Shown piece by piece: positions 1 to 9,188 of a DNA stretch of 64,000 nt; the first letter of the stretch is position 1, and every line of letters begins with the position of its first letter. The translations under genes and the position numbers were made by a program. The DNA is from Lachnospiraceae bacterium (GTDB lineage Bacteria > Bacillota > Clostridia > Lachnospirales > Lachnospiraceae), in assembly GCA_910575835.1 (NCBI GenBank), contig CAJTGB010000001.1, forward strand, positions 62,001 to 126,000, written 5' to 3'. Below the pieces are notes generated by a model. It ran no database searches, had not been told where the DNA came from, and saw only the letters and a program-made list of their open reading frames with translations.

Positions 1-4
1 AGGA

Positions 5-73
5 GGCACTCTTCGCCAGAGGGGCGCATTCCATGCAGGCTGTTATGCACAGGGCACTCTTACGCAGAGGGCG
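5..73 (+). repeat. Two imperfect direct repeats upstream of the relaxase gene
   Basis: A GGCACTCTT-x-CGC-AGAGGG unit occurs at 5-26 and again at 53-73, separated by about 26 bases, some 85 bases before the relaxase start. Transfer origins of MobA/MobL-type elements usually lie just upstream of the relaxase, so this could be part of an oriT. No nick-site consensus is recognised, so that is only a suggestion. Confidence 0.3.
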
Positions 74-157
74 TTCCGGCAGATACTATTTTCTTTTAGG
101 AAAAACGTTACTTGCCGGAAATCAAAGCCGGATACGGCAGAAAGGGGGAAACAGATT

Positions 158-1879
158 ATGGCAATCTTCCATTATACAGTAAAGATTGTTGGACGGAGCA
201 AAGGAAAATCTATCATATCAGCGTCTGCCTATCTTAATGGTGATGTGATGAAAAATGAAGAAACAGGCAGGATCAGCTACTACACTTCAAAAAAAGAAGT
301 TGTTTATGCCAGCCTGATGATGTGTAAAAATGCACCGCAGGAATGGCAGAATGTACCTGCTGAAAATATCAAGTGGTTTCAGAAATCTGTCCGATATAAA
401 AGGGCAGATAACAAAGAAGCTGCACTGGAAAAATTCAAACTTACCTTTCAGAAACAGCGTTTATGGAATGAAGTTTTGAAGATTGAGAAAAATTCAGATG
501 CACAACTCGGCAGGTCGTTTGAGTTCTCACTTCCGAAAGAATGGAGCCGACAGGAACAGATTGAATTTACAACGGACTATATTCAGAAAAACTTTGTAGA
601 CAAAGGCATGTGTGCCGACTGGAGCATACATGATAAGGGTGATGGGAACCCACATGTGCATCTGCTTGTAACCATGCGTCCCTTTTAGCCAGATCATTCG
701 TGGGGAAATAAAGAAGTCAAAGACTGGGATTTTGTCAGAGATACTGACGGAAATATCGTGGTTGATGAATCCCATCCTGACTGGTGGCAGGATAAAAAGA
801 ACCCTGACCGCCATGGAATCCGAATCCCAGTACTGGACGAAAACGGCAATCAGAAAGTCGGTGCAAGGAACCGCAAACAATGGAAACGGGTGCTGACTGA
901 TGCTACCGGGTGGAGCAATCCCAGAAACTGCGAATTGTGGCGGAGCGAATGGGCGAAAGTCTGCAATGCACATTTAGCGGTGGAACAACAGATTGACCAC
1001 CGGTCCTATGCAAGACAGGGAAAACTAGAAATCCCTACAATTCATGAAGGTGCGGATGCAAGAAAGATTGATGAGAAATTCCAGAATGGACAGGTGCAGA
1101 CCGCTTCATGGAAAGTAGAGGAAAACCAGATTATAAAAAAACAAAATTCACTGCTGAAAAAGATACAGACCAGTTTCGGAAAAGTGTCTGGTGCATTATC
1201 ACAGTGGAAGGAGCGATTGAATGTCCTTAGAAGAAAGCCGGGAAGTCATTCCCATGATGGAGACAATGATAAACCAGATCGAGGAACAGCAGAACCTTAT
1301 GGCAGAGATGGTAAAGGAATTGCAGGAACGGGACAGACAGCTTTTGTCCTTTCAGGAGCAGAACCAAAGTTTGCAAATCTTAAACAGCGAGTTATCCAGG
1401 CTGCTGAATCTTTTGCCAGATACAGAAGAACTGCTCTCCCAGATCGAACAGCAGAAAAACAGAATCGAACAGTTGGAAAACGAGAATCAGCAATGGCAGG
1501 AATTAACGCAGAAGCTGAACAGAGAGAACAGTTTATTGCTGAAACAGAACAGCGAATTGCTGACCTTAAACAGCAGATAGAGAAAGCGAGGGAGATTGAT
1601 GAACGGATGCGTAAACTTAGAGAACGTCGGGCAGGTGGAAGAGCTTCTGCTGATGACGGAACAGATGCAGGACGAACTGGATCAGAAAGACCAGACGATT
1701 ATGGAACTGAACAGGCAGCTAAGCGAATCGCTGACCTTGAACGAGAAATTGAACAGCGAAAACAGAGCCGAGAATATCGAAGCATTGCGGACAAGATTAA
1801 AGCAAACAGAGGAACAATTAACCAGCGAGACAGACAGCAGGAAAAGAGCCGACGCAGAAGTCGTGGCATGGAAATTTAG
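158..1879 (+). pseudogene. MobA/MobL (MobQ) family relaxase, interrupted by an amber codon
   Basis: Conjugative relaxase that would nick oriT and pilot the strand. The N-terminal part shows the family opening (AIFHY, then SKGKSIISASAYLNG) and the metal-binding motif GNPHVHLLVTMR near residue 165. A TAG at 686-688 follows MRPF; the same frame then continues without another stop through PDHSWGNK and a conserved stretch to TAG at 1877-1879, giving 574 codons in total, a normal length for the family. A good ribosome site (AAAGGGGGAA) precedes ATG 158. The last ~220 codons overlap another gene in a second frame. As read, the protein is cut just after the catalytic His motif, so it is either dead or depends on amber readthrough. 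Confidence 0.8.
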
Positions 1880-2543
1880 ATACAAAAAAGCAGAACAGGA
1901 AAAATGCTATGCACAGACACACCAAAAGATGGTCGAGATACCTGTTGAGAAAAAGGTGCCTTATGAGAAATGCAAAAAATGTGACCGCACTGCTTACCAG
2001 AAAGCAAAAGAGAAATGCGATAACCGTAAAATCCAGCTTGAAAAGAAATATAAAAATATGATGGTTGGTTATGAAAGTCTTATGTTTCTGTTGGCATGGT
2101 ACAGCATAGCAACAACACTGTTTACCGCTGTTCTTTCTCCGGTTTTCCTTAACGATTGTATCACCTTTTTTGGTGCGTTAGGAAAAGGAATTGGAGGTTT
2201 GTTTCGAGAGCTTGTGACAGGTGCAGATTCTTTCGGACAGTTAAGTAGTGGAATTCCAAACCGTATCGTTTCCGGGATTGTGTACTGGCTGATTGCTGGT
2301 GTTGTTATTGGAATTTTATTCGTAATAACAGGATTACTGATAATCGGGATTGGATATTAGGTAGGAAAAATCTACCGGAAATATTGTTGGGATATCATCA
2401 GCATCATTGTGGCAATAATGAGTACAGCTATTGCAATCTACTTTGGAGACTGGATAAAATCTGTTATTCCAATAAATCTTATTACGTTGTTACTACTGGT
2501 GCATGCGATTTATATAGGGATTAGATGCTATGTGAAAGATTAG
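1221..2543 (+). pseudogene. Coiled-coil membrane protein overlapping the relaxase, two amber codons
   Basis: The gene starts inside the relaxase gene, in another frame, at ATG 1221 behind a strong site (GGAAGGAG at 1206-1213). The first ~230 residues are long heptad-rich coiled coil (E, Q, N, L), then a cationic linker with a CKKC pair, then three to four hydrophobic helices. The frame is broken by TAG at 1578-1580 and TAG at 2358-2360. After the second it continues for 60 sensible codons with a membrane segment (IISIIVAIMSTAIAIYF) to TAG at 2541-2543. Intact it would be about 440 residues. Its position after the relaxase suggests a mobilisation accessory role, but the function is unknown. 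Confidence 0.65.
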
Positions 2544-2605
2544 CGGGACGAACGGGATATTATTAAAATTTAATTTTTCATTGGTGCTATTTATATTTAC
2601 TTTCG

Positions 2606-2631
2606 TGCTAATGTGTATTATTATATTAGCA
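2606..2631. promoter_or_regulatory. Inverted repeat, probable AbiEi operator
   Basis: TGCTAAT and ATTAGCA form 7-base arms around a 12-base AT-rich gap, ending 16 bases before the abiEi start. AbiEi antitoxins are known to bind inverted repeats in their own promoter, so this is the likely autoregulatory site. Confidence 0.55.
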
Positions 2632-2647
2632 TGAAAGGGGATGCTAT

Positions 2648-3241
2648 ATGACTCAATTTGAAAAATTAGATTTGTTGTTGCGTGAATGTGGGGGGACAAT
2701 TCAGACATTTCAAGTTATAAATAATGGAATTAGTAAATCTATGTTTTATTCATATGTGAAGGAACGAGGATTAGAACAAGTTGCTCATGGTGTGTATGTA
2801 TCGCCGGATACATGGACAGATGCGATGTACATTTTGCATTTACGTTGTAGTCAGGCTGTATTTTCTCACGAAACTGCATTGTTTTTTCATGATTTAACGG
2901 ACAGAGAGCCTTTGAAATACACCATAACAGTAAGAACTGGATATAATCCAAGTCGTTTGCAGGAAGACGGTTTTCAAGTGTATACAGTAAAAAAGGATTT
3001 ACATGAAATAGGGATTACGACTATGCAGACATCATTCGGGCGTTCAGTTCCGGTTTATGATATGGAGAGAACGATTTGCGATCTGCTTCGCAGCAGGAAA
3101 AATATTGAGATGCAGGTCTTTCAGGATGCATTAAAGCAATATGCTAGACGCAAGGACAAAAATTTGCGGATGCTTATGAAATATGCCTCCATGTTTCATG
3201 TTGAAAAGATACTAAGACCATATTTGGAGGTGTTACTTTAA
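2648..3241 (+). CDS. abiEi: AbiEi-type antitoxin / transcriptional regulator
   Basis: Antitoxin of a type IV AbiE toxin-antitoxin system; in characterised systems it represses the operon and counteracts the nucleotidyltransferase without direct binding. The 197-residue protein has an N-terminal winged-helix region (about 1-60, with GVYVSPDTW at its end) followed by the AbiEi domain, including FSHETALFFHDL and the conserved DMERTICDLL block. ATG 2648 follows GAAAGGGGA. Its stop (TAA 3239-3241) abuts the ATG of abiEii with no gap, so the two are translationally coupled. Confidence 0.88.
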   Translation: MTQFEKLDLLLRECGGTIQTFQVINNGISKSMFYSYVKERGLEQVAHGVYVSPDTWTDAMYILHLRCSQAVFSHETALFFHDLTDREPLKYTITVRTGYNPSRLQEDGFQVYTVKKDLHEIGITTMQTSFGRSVPVYDMERTICDLLRSRKNIEMQVFQDALKQYARRKDKNLRMLMKYASMFHVEKILRPYLEVLL

Positions 3242-4099
3242 ATGATAACAACGGCAAGACAATTAAAGAATTTGATTCGTAATCTGTCAAAGAAAAAATC
3301 TGCTGATGCACAGATTTTGATGCGGAATTATATGATGGAACGTTTTTTGGAACGAATTTCTTTATCCGAGTATAAAGACCGGTTTATATTAAAGGGTGGA
3401 ATGTTGGTGGCAGCAATGGTTGGTCTGGATGCCAGAGCTACCATGGATCTGGATGCAACTATAAAAGGCGCTAATGTTAGTGTTACGGATGTAGAGACGA
3501 TTATATCAAAAATTATATCAATACCTATAGATGATAGTGTTTCATTTCGTATTAAACGAATATCAGAAATCATGGAAGAAGCAGATTATCCGGGGGTTCG
3601 CGTAAGCATGGAAACCAAGTTTGATGGAGTGATCACACCATTAAAGATTGATATTTCCACTGGGGATGTAATTACACCAAGAGAAATAAGGTATAGATTT
3701 AATCTTATGCTTGAAGATCGTACAATTGAAGTGTGGGCATATAATATGGAAACCGTATTGGCTGAAAAATTGGAAACTGTTATCAGTCGAAGTGTTACGA
3801 ATACACGCATGAGAGATTTTTATGATATCTATATTTTACAAAAGTTATATGGAGAACAGTTCCAAAAAGAAGTATTATGGAATGCACTTGTGGCTACAGC
3901 CAGAAAACGAGGAACATTGAAACAGATAGAATCTGGGGACACAAGAGAAGTGTTTGATGAAGTTGAAACAAGTTCTATTATGGAAAGTTTATGGAACGCA
4001 TACCAAAAGAATTATTCTTACGCTGCTGATATTCCATGGCATAGCATTATGAAATCAATCCGAACACTTTATGAAGAGATACACAGAGAAAGGATTTAA
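3242..4099 (+). CDS. abiEii: AbiEii-type nucleotidyltransferase toxin
   Basis: Toxin partner of AbiEi; the family are nucleotidyltransferase-fold proteins, some shown to add nucleotides to tRNA acceptor ends. The 285-residue sequence carries LKGGMLVAAM (about 50-59), the acidic pair in TMDLDATI (about 68-74), and a second catalytic region around KIDISTGD and EKLETVISR. Length is normal and no break is seen. It ends only two bases before the ATG of the following response regulator, so toxin and two-component genes are probably on one transcript. A 5'-truncated relative lies at 52236-52864. Confidence 0.88.
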   Translation: MITTARQLKNLIRNLSKKKSADAQILMRNYMMERFLERISLSEYKDRFILKGGMLVAAMVGLDARATMDLDATIKGANVSVTDVETIISKIISIPIDDSVSFRIKRISEIMEEADYPGVRVSMETKFDGVITPLKIDISTGDVITPREIRYRFNLMLEDRTIEVWAYNMETVLAEKLETVISRSVTNTRMRDFYDIYILQKLYGEQFQKEVLWNALVATARKRGTLKQIESGDTREVFDEVETSSIMESLWNAYQKNYSYAADIPWHSIMKSIRTLYEEIHRERI

Positions 4100-4101
4100 A
4101 A

Positions 4102-4788
4102 ATGAGTAAAATATTTCTTTTAGAAGATGACCTGAGTCTTATAAATGGTCTTTCATTTGCTTTCAAAAAGCAGGGATTTGACACCTGCATCGCCAGAACG
4201 CTAGGAGAAGCATATGAACTATGGGCAGATGGAAAATATGACTTGCTGGTGTTGGATGTATCATTGCCGGATGGCTCAGGATTTGAATTTTGTAAGAAGG
4301 TACGACTTGCATCAAAGGTACCTATCATCTTTCTTACTGCTTCAGATGAAGAAACAAGTATCATTATGGGGTTGGATATTGGCGGAGATGACTATATCAC
4401 GAAACCTTTCAAATTGGGCGTTCTCATTTCAAGAATCAACGCTCTGCTTCGCCGGGCAAATTCTTTTCAGGCAATAGATACAGAATTACAATCGAATGGT
4501 ATTAAAGTTCTTTTGCTACAGGGACAGGTTTTCAAAAATGGGGCATTGCTTGATCTGACTGCCGCAGAATATAAGCTGCTGTGTCTGTTTATGAGAAACC
4601 CGAACATGGTACTTACCAAAGAACAAATTTTAGATAAGCTATGGGACTGCGATGGAAATTATATTGACAGCAGTACCCTTACCGTATATATGAGGCGGCT
4701 GCGTATAAAGATCGAGGATAATCCGAGTGAACCACAAATGCTTCTGACAGTTCGGGGAATGGGGTACAAATGGAATGTGATTGGGTGA
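4102..4788 (+). CDS. OmpR-family response regulator (antimicrobial-peptide-type)
   Basis: Receiver domain (1-120) with acidic pocket LEDD at 7-10, phosphoacceptor Asp52 (LDVSLPDG) and conserved Lys101 (TKPF), followed by a winged-helix DNA-binding domain (about 130-226, ending VRGMGYKWN). Complete at 228 residues. It is two bases downstream of abiEii, with its ribosome site (GAAAGGA) inside the toxin gene, and nine bases upstream of the kinase gene. The arrangement with a short kinase and an FtsX-type ABC exporter matches BceRS/VraSR-like peptide-antibiotic response loci. It is a clear paralogue of the regulator at 28259-28942. Confidence 0.9.
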   Translation: MSKIFLLEDDLSLINGLSFAFKKQGFDTCIARTLGEAYELWADGKYDLLVLDVSLPDGSGFEFCKKVRLASKVPIIFLTASDEETSIIMGLDIGGDDYITKPFKLGVLISRINALLRRANSFQAIDTELQSNGIKVLLLQGQVFKNGALLDLTAAEYKLLCLFMRNPNMVLTKEQILDKLWDCDGNYIDSSTLTVYMRRLRIKIEDNPSEPQMLLTVRGMGYKWNVIG

Positions 4789-4796
4789 GGTGGACT

Positions 4797-5834
4797 ATGA
4801 AAATATTTGCAAACAAAGAAATCAAAAAATTGTTTCTTACAGTATCCGTTATTTGGGTAGCCTCCCTTCTGTTGACACAAGGGTTCTTATGGTTGTGCTA
4901 TCAGCGGTTTTCTTTGTTCCTATTGCTCGTTTTCGTATTGGCAGGAGGGGCTATATTGGCGGTGTGTTGTTCCTATTTCAAAAAACAAAATCAAGTCCTG
5001 GAACAGGCGGTATCACAGCTTCATGAGTATCTTGACGGCGATTACAATGCCCGTATTGAATGTGATGATGAGGGCGAACTATATCGGTTGTTTCATACTG
5101 TCAATTCTCTGGCGGCTGTCTTAAATGCTCATGCAGATAACGAACTCCGGGAAAAGGAATTTTTGAAAAATACAATCTCTGATATTTCCCACCAACTGAA
5201 AACACCGCTGGCTGCTTTGAATATTTATAATGGTCTGCTTAAGGACGGGGATATGGAATTGAGTGCGGTAAAAGAATTTGCTGATTTATCCGAACAGGAA
5301 CTTGACCGCATTGAAACACTGGTGCAAAACCTGCTCAAGATTACAAAACTGGATGCCGGTGCCATCGTGTTGGAAAAGACCACAGAGAATGTGGCGGATA
5401 TGATGCGGGATATTGAACTGCATTTTGCATATAGAGCCAGACGGGAAAAGAAGAAAATCATTTTGTCTGGCTCGGATCATCTTTCTCTTTTCTGTGATCG
5501 TGATTGGCTGTCTGAGGCAATCGACAATATTGTGAAAAATGCGTTTGACCATACGGAAAGTGGTGCTACTATCCGCATTGCGTGGAAGGCATTGCCATCC
5601 GGTGTTCAAATTGTGATAAAGGATAATGGATGTGGCATCCACCCAGAGGATATACATCATATTTTCAAGCGGTTTTATCGCAGCCGTTTTTCCAAGGACA
5701 AGCAAGGGATTGGACTGGGTTTACCTCTGGCAAAGGCAATCGTTGAAGCACATAACGGCACCATTGAGGTTGACAGCGAATTAGGCATAGGGACAACCTT
5801 CACAATGAATTTTCTGATTCCTACAAAATTGTAG
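4797..5834 (+). CDS. Sensor histidine kinase, intramembrane-sensing type
   Basis: Two membrane helices (about 11-33 and 37-60) are separated by only a few residues, so there is no extracellular sensor domain; then a HAMP-like linker, the H box SHQLKTPLAAL with His132, and an ATPase domain with NIVKNAFDH, DNGCGI and GIGLGLPLA. ATG 4797 is chosen over the upstream in-frame ATG because GAGGTGG sits just before it; the product is 345 residues. Kinases of this architecture typically sense through a partner ABC transporter. Compared with its paralogue at 27013-28248 it lacks about 65 residues between the membrane helices. Confidence 0.9.
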   Translation: MKIFANKEIKKLFLTVSVIWVASLLLTQGFLWLCYQRFSLFLLLVFVLAGGAILAVCCSYFKKQNQVLEQAVSQLHEYLDGDYNARIECDDEGELYRLFHTVNSLAAVLNAHADNELREKEFLKNTISDISHQLKTPLAALNIYNGLLKDGDMELSAVKEFADLSEQELDRIETLVQNLLKITKLDAGAIVLEKTTENVADMMRDIELHFAYRARREKKKIILSGSDHLSLFCDRDWLSEAIDNIVKNAFDHTESGATIRIAWKALPSGVQIVIKDNGCGIHPEDIHHIFKRFYRSRFSKDKQGIGLGLPLAKAIVEAHNGTIEVDSELGIGTTFTMNFLIPTKL

Positions 5835-5946
5835 GCTGGTTGTAGGGTTACAGTAATATTCAGGTGCTATTCTTTCAAACATAGGCAGGACAAATAAAGA
5901 CAGCCTGCCTATACGGTAAAATCATTCAGAAAGAGGTGTTTGCACT
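5835..5946 (+). promoter_or_regulatory. Regulatory gap before the ABC exporter, with inverted repeat
   Basis: The 112 bases between kinase and ATPase genes hold ATAGGCAGG ... CCTGCCTAT (about 5881-5913), an inverted repeat that could be a hairpin or an operator. Placing a promoter between sensor genes and exporter is usual for Bce-type loci controlled by their own regulator; a -10/-35 pair was not identified with confidence. Confidence 0.35.
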
Positions 5947-6630
5947 ATGAACTTATTAGAGGTCAAAAATATAAGTAAGACCTATGGCAGCGGAGAAACC
6001 GCAGTCAAGGCATTGAAGGATGTTAGCTTTTCTGTCCCAAAGGGCGAGTATATAGCAATCGTCGGGGAATCCGGTTCCGGTAAAAGTACGCTACTGAATA
6101 TGATTGGTGCTTTGGACACGCCGACATCGGGCAAGGTGCTGATTGATGGCAAGGACATTTTTTCCATGAACGATCGGAAGCTGACCGTGTTCCGACGCAG
6201 GAACATCGGTTTTATCTTTCAGGCGTTCAACCTGATCCCGGAGTTGACCGTGGAACAGAATATGGTTTTTCCGTTGTTGCTGGATTACCAAAAGCCGGAC
6301 AAGAGATATTTGGAGGAACTGTTGACGGTGCTGAATTTGAAAGAACGTCGCAATCATTTGCCCAGTCAGCTTTCAGGTGGTCAACAGCAGAGAGTGGCGA
6401 TTGGCCGCGCATTGATTACCCGCCCTTTTCTGATTCTGGCAGACGAGCCAACAGGAAATTTGGACTCCCAAAACAGCAGCGAGGTTATCGCATTGCTCAA
6501 AGAAACATCGAAAAAATACGAGCAGACCATCATTATGATTACTCATAACCGCAGCATTGCGCAAACGGCAGACAGGGTATTACAGGTATCGGATGGCACT
6601 TTGACTGATTTTGGGAGGTGCCGTGAATGA
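5947..6630 (+). CDS. ABC transporter ATP-binding protein (MacB/LolD-like)
   Basis: Energises the FtsX-type permease encoded next. Walker [10 protein letters not shown] (40-48), Q-loop FQAFNL, signature LSGGQQQ (142-148), Walker B LILADE (162-167) and the H-loop MITHN are all intact. Its 227 residues are standard for peptide-exporter ATPases. It overlaps the permease start by four bases (ATGA), so the pair is translationally coupled. A close paralogue lies at 26267-26950. Confidence 0.92.
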   Translation: MNLLEVKNISKTYGSGETAVKALKDVSFSVPKGEYIAIVGESGSGKSTLLNMIGALDTPTSGKVLIDGKDIFSMNDRKLTVFRRRNIGFIFQAFNLIPELTVEQNMVFPLLLDYQKPDKRYLEELLTVLNLKERRNHLPSQLSGGQQQRVAIGRALITRPFLILADEPTGNLDSQNSSEVIALLKETSKKYEQTIIMITHNRSIAQTADRVLQVSDGTLTDFGRCRE

Positions 6631-8435
6631 AAAGTTATCTTAGTCTCATTCCCATCTCTGCTAAAGTCCATCGCCGTCAAAATCGTATGACGCTGCTTTG
6701 CATTGTATTTGCTGTATTTATGGTGACAGCAGTATTCAGTATGGCTGAAATGGGTGCTCGGATGGAGTATACGCGGCTGCTTGGAAAGCATGGTAAGTTG
6801 TCCATGACAGATTTACTTGGAAGTTACATGGGACAATCGCTTCTCCTGGTCGCTTGTGTCCTATTCCTGCTGATTCTGATTGCAGGTGTTTTGATGATTT
6901 CCAGCAGCATGAACAGTACTGTCGCACAACGGATCAAGTTCTTCGGGATGATGCGTTGTATCGGCATGAGTAAACAGCAGATTGTACATTTTGTGCGGCT
7001 GGAAGCATTGAATTGGTGCAAGACCGCCGTTCCCATTGGCCTTGCGCTGGGCGTTGTTACGACATGGGGGCTGTGTGCGGTATTGTGTTTTCTGGTGGGC
7101 GAAGAATTTTCTAACATTCCGCTCTTTGGTATCAGCATCATCGGCATTGTCTGCGGTATCCTTGTGGGCGTTATTACCGTTCTTCTCGCCGCAAATGCTC
7201 CGGCGAAGCGGGCTTCCAAAGTATCCCCTGTTGCAGCGGTGTCTGGAAATGTGGGCAATGAGAAAACAATCCGCCATGCAGCCAATACCCGCTTTGGAAG
7301 AATTGAGACGATCCTTGGTATCAACCATGCTGTTTCGGTGAAGAAGAACTTGATTTTGATGACAGGCTCTTTTGCACTCAGCATCATTCTGTTTTTGAGT
7401 TTTTCCGTATTCGTCGATTTTGTGGCCTATCTGATGCCGCAGTCTGTTGCCACATCAGATATTGATATTGCAAGTGATGACGGCAATACGATTCCCCATG
7501 AGCTGCTTGTTTCTATTCAGGGAATGGACGGTGTAAAAGAGGTCTATGGACGTCGGAGTGCGTTTGATCTTCCAGCTTCCATTGATAAGAATGTAAGTCC
7601 TTCCGATACCGTCGATTTGATTTCTTATGACGATTTCGATTTGCAGAGCTTGAAAAAAGACGGCGATTTGAAAAAAGGCAGCGATCTGTCCAAGGTCTAC
7701 GGAAATAGCAGCTTCGTATTGGCCACATCCGATGCGGACAGCACATGGAAAATTGGTGATACGATTCAGATTCAAGGGGAAACTCTTACGATAGCCGGAC
7801 TGCTGAAAAATGATCCGTTCAGCAGTGATGGTCTGACAAATGGTAAAATCACGCTGATTTCTTCCAGCGATACCTTTGTCCGCCTGACTGGAGAAGAAAA
7901 TTACTCGCTTGTGATGGTACAGACAACAAGTGATGCGACAGACGAAGATGTTCAGGCAATTCAAACCGCCGCAGGAGAAACATTCAGCTTCCGTGATAAG
8001 CGTGACGAGCGTACATCAGGAACCTATATGGCCTTTGTGTTCTGTGTCTATGCGTTTCTGACAATCATTGCTCTGGTGACGGTACTGAACATTGTCAATA
8101 GCATTTCCATGAGCGTATCCGCAAGGATGAAGCAATATGGAGCGATGCGGGCAATTGGAATGGACGAACGGCAAGTGACAAAGATGATTGCAGCTGAAGC
8201 GGTGACTTATGCTACGCTGGGGTGTGCTACGGGCTGCATCATTGGCCTGCCGTTGAGCAAACTGCTATATGATTTCCTTATTGCTGAGCATTTTCCTTAT
8301 GCCGTTTGGCACTTCCCGCTGGAATCACTTTTAATCATTCTCTTGTTTGTTTCGTTCGCAGCAATCGTGGCATTTCTCGCCCCGTCAAAGCGCATCCGCA
8401 GTATGCCAATCACAGCGACGATCAATGAATTATAG
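6627..8435 (+). CDS. FtsX-type ABC permease lacking its first extracellular domain
   Basis: Membrane component of the exporter. The 602-residue protein aligns by eye with the 777-residue permease at 23937-26270 at both ends (MKSYLxLxP, KVHRxxNR, and the FtsX cores), but about 185 residues between the first and second membrane helices are missing: the first has MGQSLLLVA where the second reaches MGQSENSTM only after a long outside domain. The second extracellular domain (about 275-460) is kept. The reading frame is intact, so this is a clean internal deletion or a naturally short form. Loss of the domain fits with the loop-less partner kinase. Confidence 0.88.
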   Translation: MKSYLSLIPISAKVHRRQNRMTLLCIVFAVFMVTAVFSMAEMGARMEYTRLLGKHGKLSMTDLLGSYMGQSLLLVACVLFLLILIAGVLMISSSMNSTVAQRIKFFGMMRCIGMSKQQIVHFVRLEALNWCKTAVPIGLALGVVTTWGLCAVLCFLVGEEFSNIPLFGISIIGIVCGILVGVITVLLAANAPAKRASKVSPVAAVSGNVGNEKTIRHAANTRFGRIETILGINHAVSVKKNLILMTGSFALSIILFLSFSVFVDFVAYLMPQSVATSDIDIASDDGNTIPHELLVSIQGMDGVKEVYGRRSAFDLPASIDKNVSPSDTVDLISYDDFDLQSLKKDGDLKKGSDLSKVYGNSSFVLATSDADSTWKIGDTIQIQGETLTIAGLLKNDPFSSDGLTNGKITLISSSDTFVRLTGEENYSLVMVQTTSDATDEDVQAIQTAAGETFSFRDKRDERTSGTYMAFVFCVYAFLTIIALVTVLNIVNSISMSVSARMKQYGAMRAIGMDERQVTKMIAAEAVTYATLGCATGCIIGLPLSKLLYDFLIAEHFPYAVWHFPLESLLIILLFVSFAAIVAFLAPSKRIRSMPITATINEL

Positions 8436-8452
8436 TTTCATATTTTGATCTG

Positions 8453-8531
8453 CCGGACGATAGCAAAAGAAAAAAGTCATCGTAAAGTAGGCAATTTGAA
8501 ACGGCGGCTTTGAAAAAAATCAGAGCCGCTG
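8453..8531 (+). terminator. Tandem hairpins after the ABC permease
   Basis: Two hairpins follow the permease stop: ACGAT ... ATCGT around an A-rich loop, then GGCGGCTTTGA ... TCAGAGCCGC (8503-8530) followed by a T-rich run. The same two-hairpin design recurs at 23703-23790 (minus strand) and 33413-33500. Confidence 0.6.
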
Positions 8532-8613
8532 TCTCTTTGCATTTATACAAACTTATGATGACTTTTGGGATACAGTAGCGATATGCAGTTAATATGGTAT
8601 ATTTCTTTGGACA

Positions 8614-8853
8614 TTAAAAGATTTCCAAAGAATCTTCAGCATCTACCCATATTTGCATATTGCCATCAAGATACAGTCTTGCATATTCAAGTGGTTCATC
8701 AATGGCAAGTGCGTTCAATGCATAGTCTGAACCGGGTGTTGTTTTTAAATACTTTTCTGCTTCCCAGCAGTCAATGCGGAGCATGTAGCCAGCGCTTGTA
8801 TAAACATCAATACTGTTTCGCCGGGGATTGTATTCTGCAAATATTGTTTTCAT
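8614..8853 (-). CDS. Small conserved protein, DUF6061-like
   Basis: A 79-residue acidic protein (starts MKTIFAEYNPRRN, ends in VDAEDSLEIF) that I associate with the DUF6061 family of Firmicutes; function unknown. An AGGAGAT site precedes its start on the minus strand. A truncated second copy of its C-terminal half lies at 55858-55944, about 47 kb away. Confidence 0.65.
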   Translation of the reverse strand: MKTIFAEYNPRRNSIDVYTSAGYMLRIDCWEAEKYLKTTPGSDYALNALAIDEPLEYARLYLDGNMQIWVDAEDSLEIF

Positions 8854-9188
8854 CGTATCTAATCTCCTTATCGCTCAATCAATCATTAGTTACAAAAATT
8901 AGAAGCATTTCAATCAGTTCACCATGTCATTTTCATTTTGTGTTATAATATGTTATCAGATTTTTTTGCCCTTGTATTTGCCCTTAACAGAGTTCGTAAA
9001 CACTGGTGGGAGGATATAACACAAGGAAAACAATAAGGGAAAGCTCACCTGTCACAAACTTAGTGTTTTCAAGGGCTTGTGAGGAATTTGATAACAAATC
9101 TTAACAGTTATTAAATTCTTTTGAACAGGTGAAATCTCAATCAGAAGTTGTAACAAAGATTATTTATATAATGTATGGAGGTATACCT
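8854..9188. other. Gene-free stretch
   Basis: No gene is seen. It contains paired TTGCCCTT motifs near 8967-8986 and a TGTTATC / GATAACA inverted pair (about 8950 and 9090), suggesting the scar of an inserted element, and possible promoters for both neighbours. Confidence 0.3.

Noticed and set aside
527-973. 148-codon minus-strand open frame across the relaxase gene
   Set aside because: It is the shadow of the relaxase frame; no ribosome site and no protein-like pattern.
6824-7387. Long minus-strand open frames over the ABC permease
   Set aside because: Several overlapping frames on the opposite strand of a clear membrane protein gene; composition (Pro, Arg, Thr runs) is typical of shadow frames.
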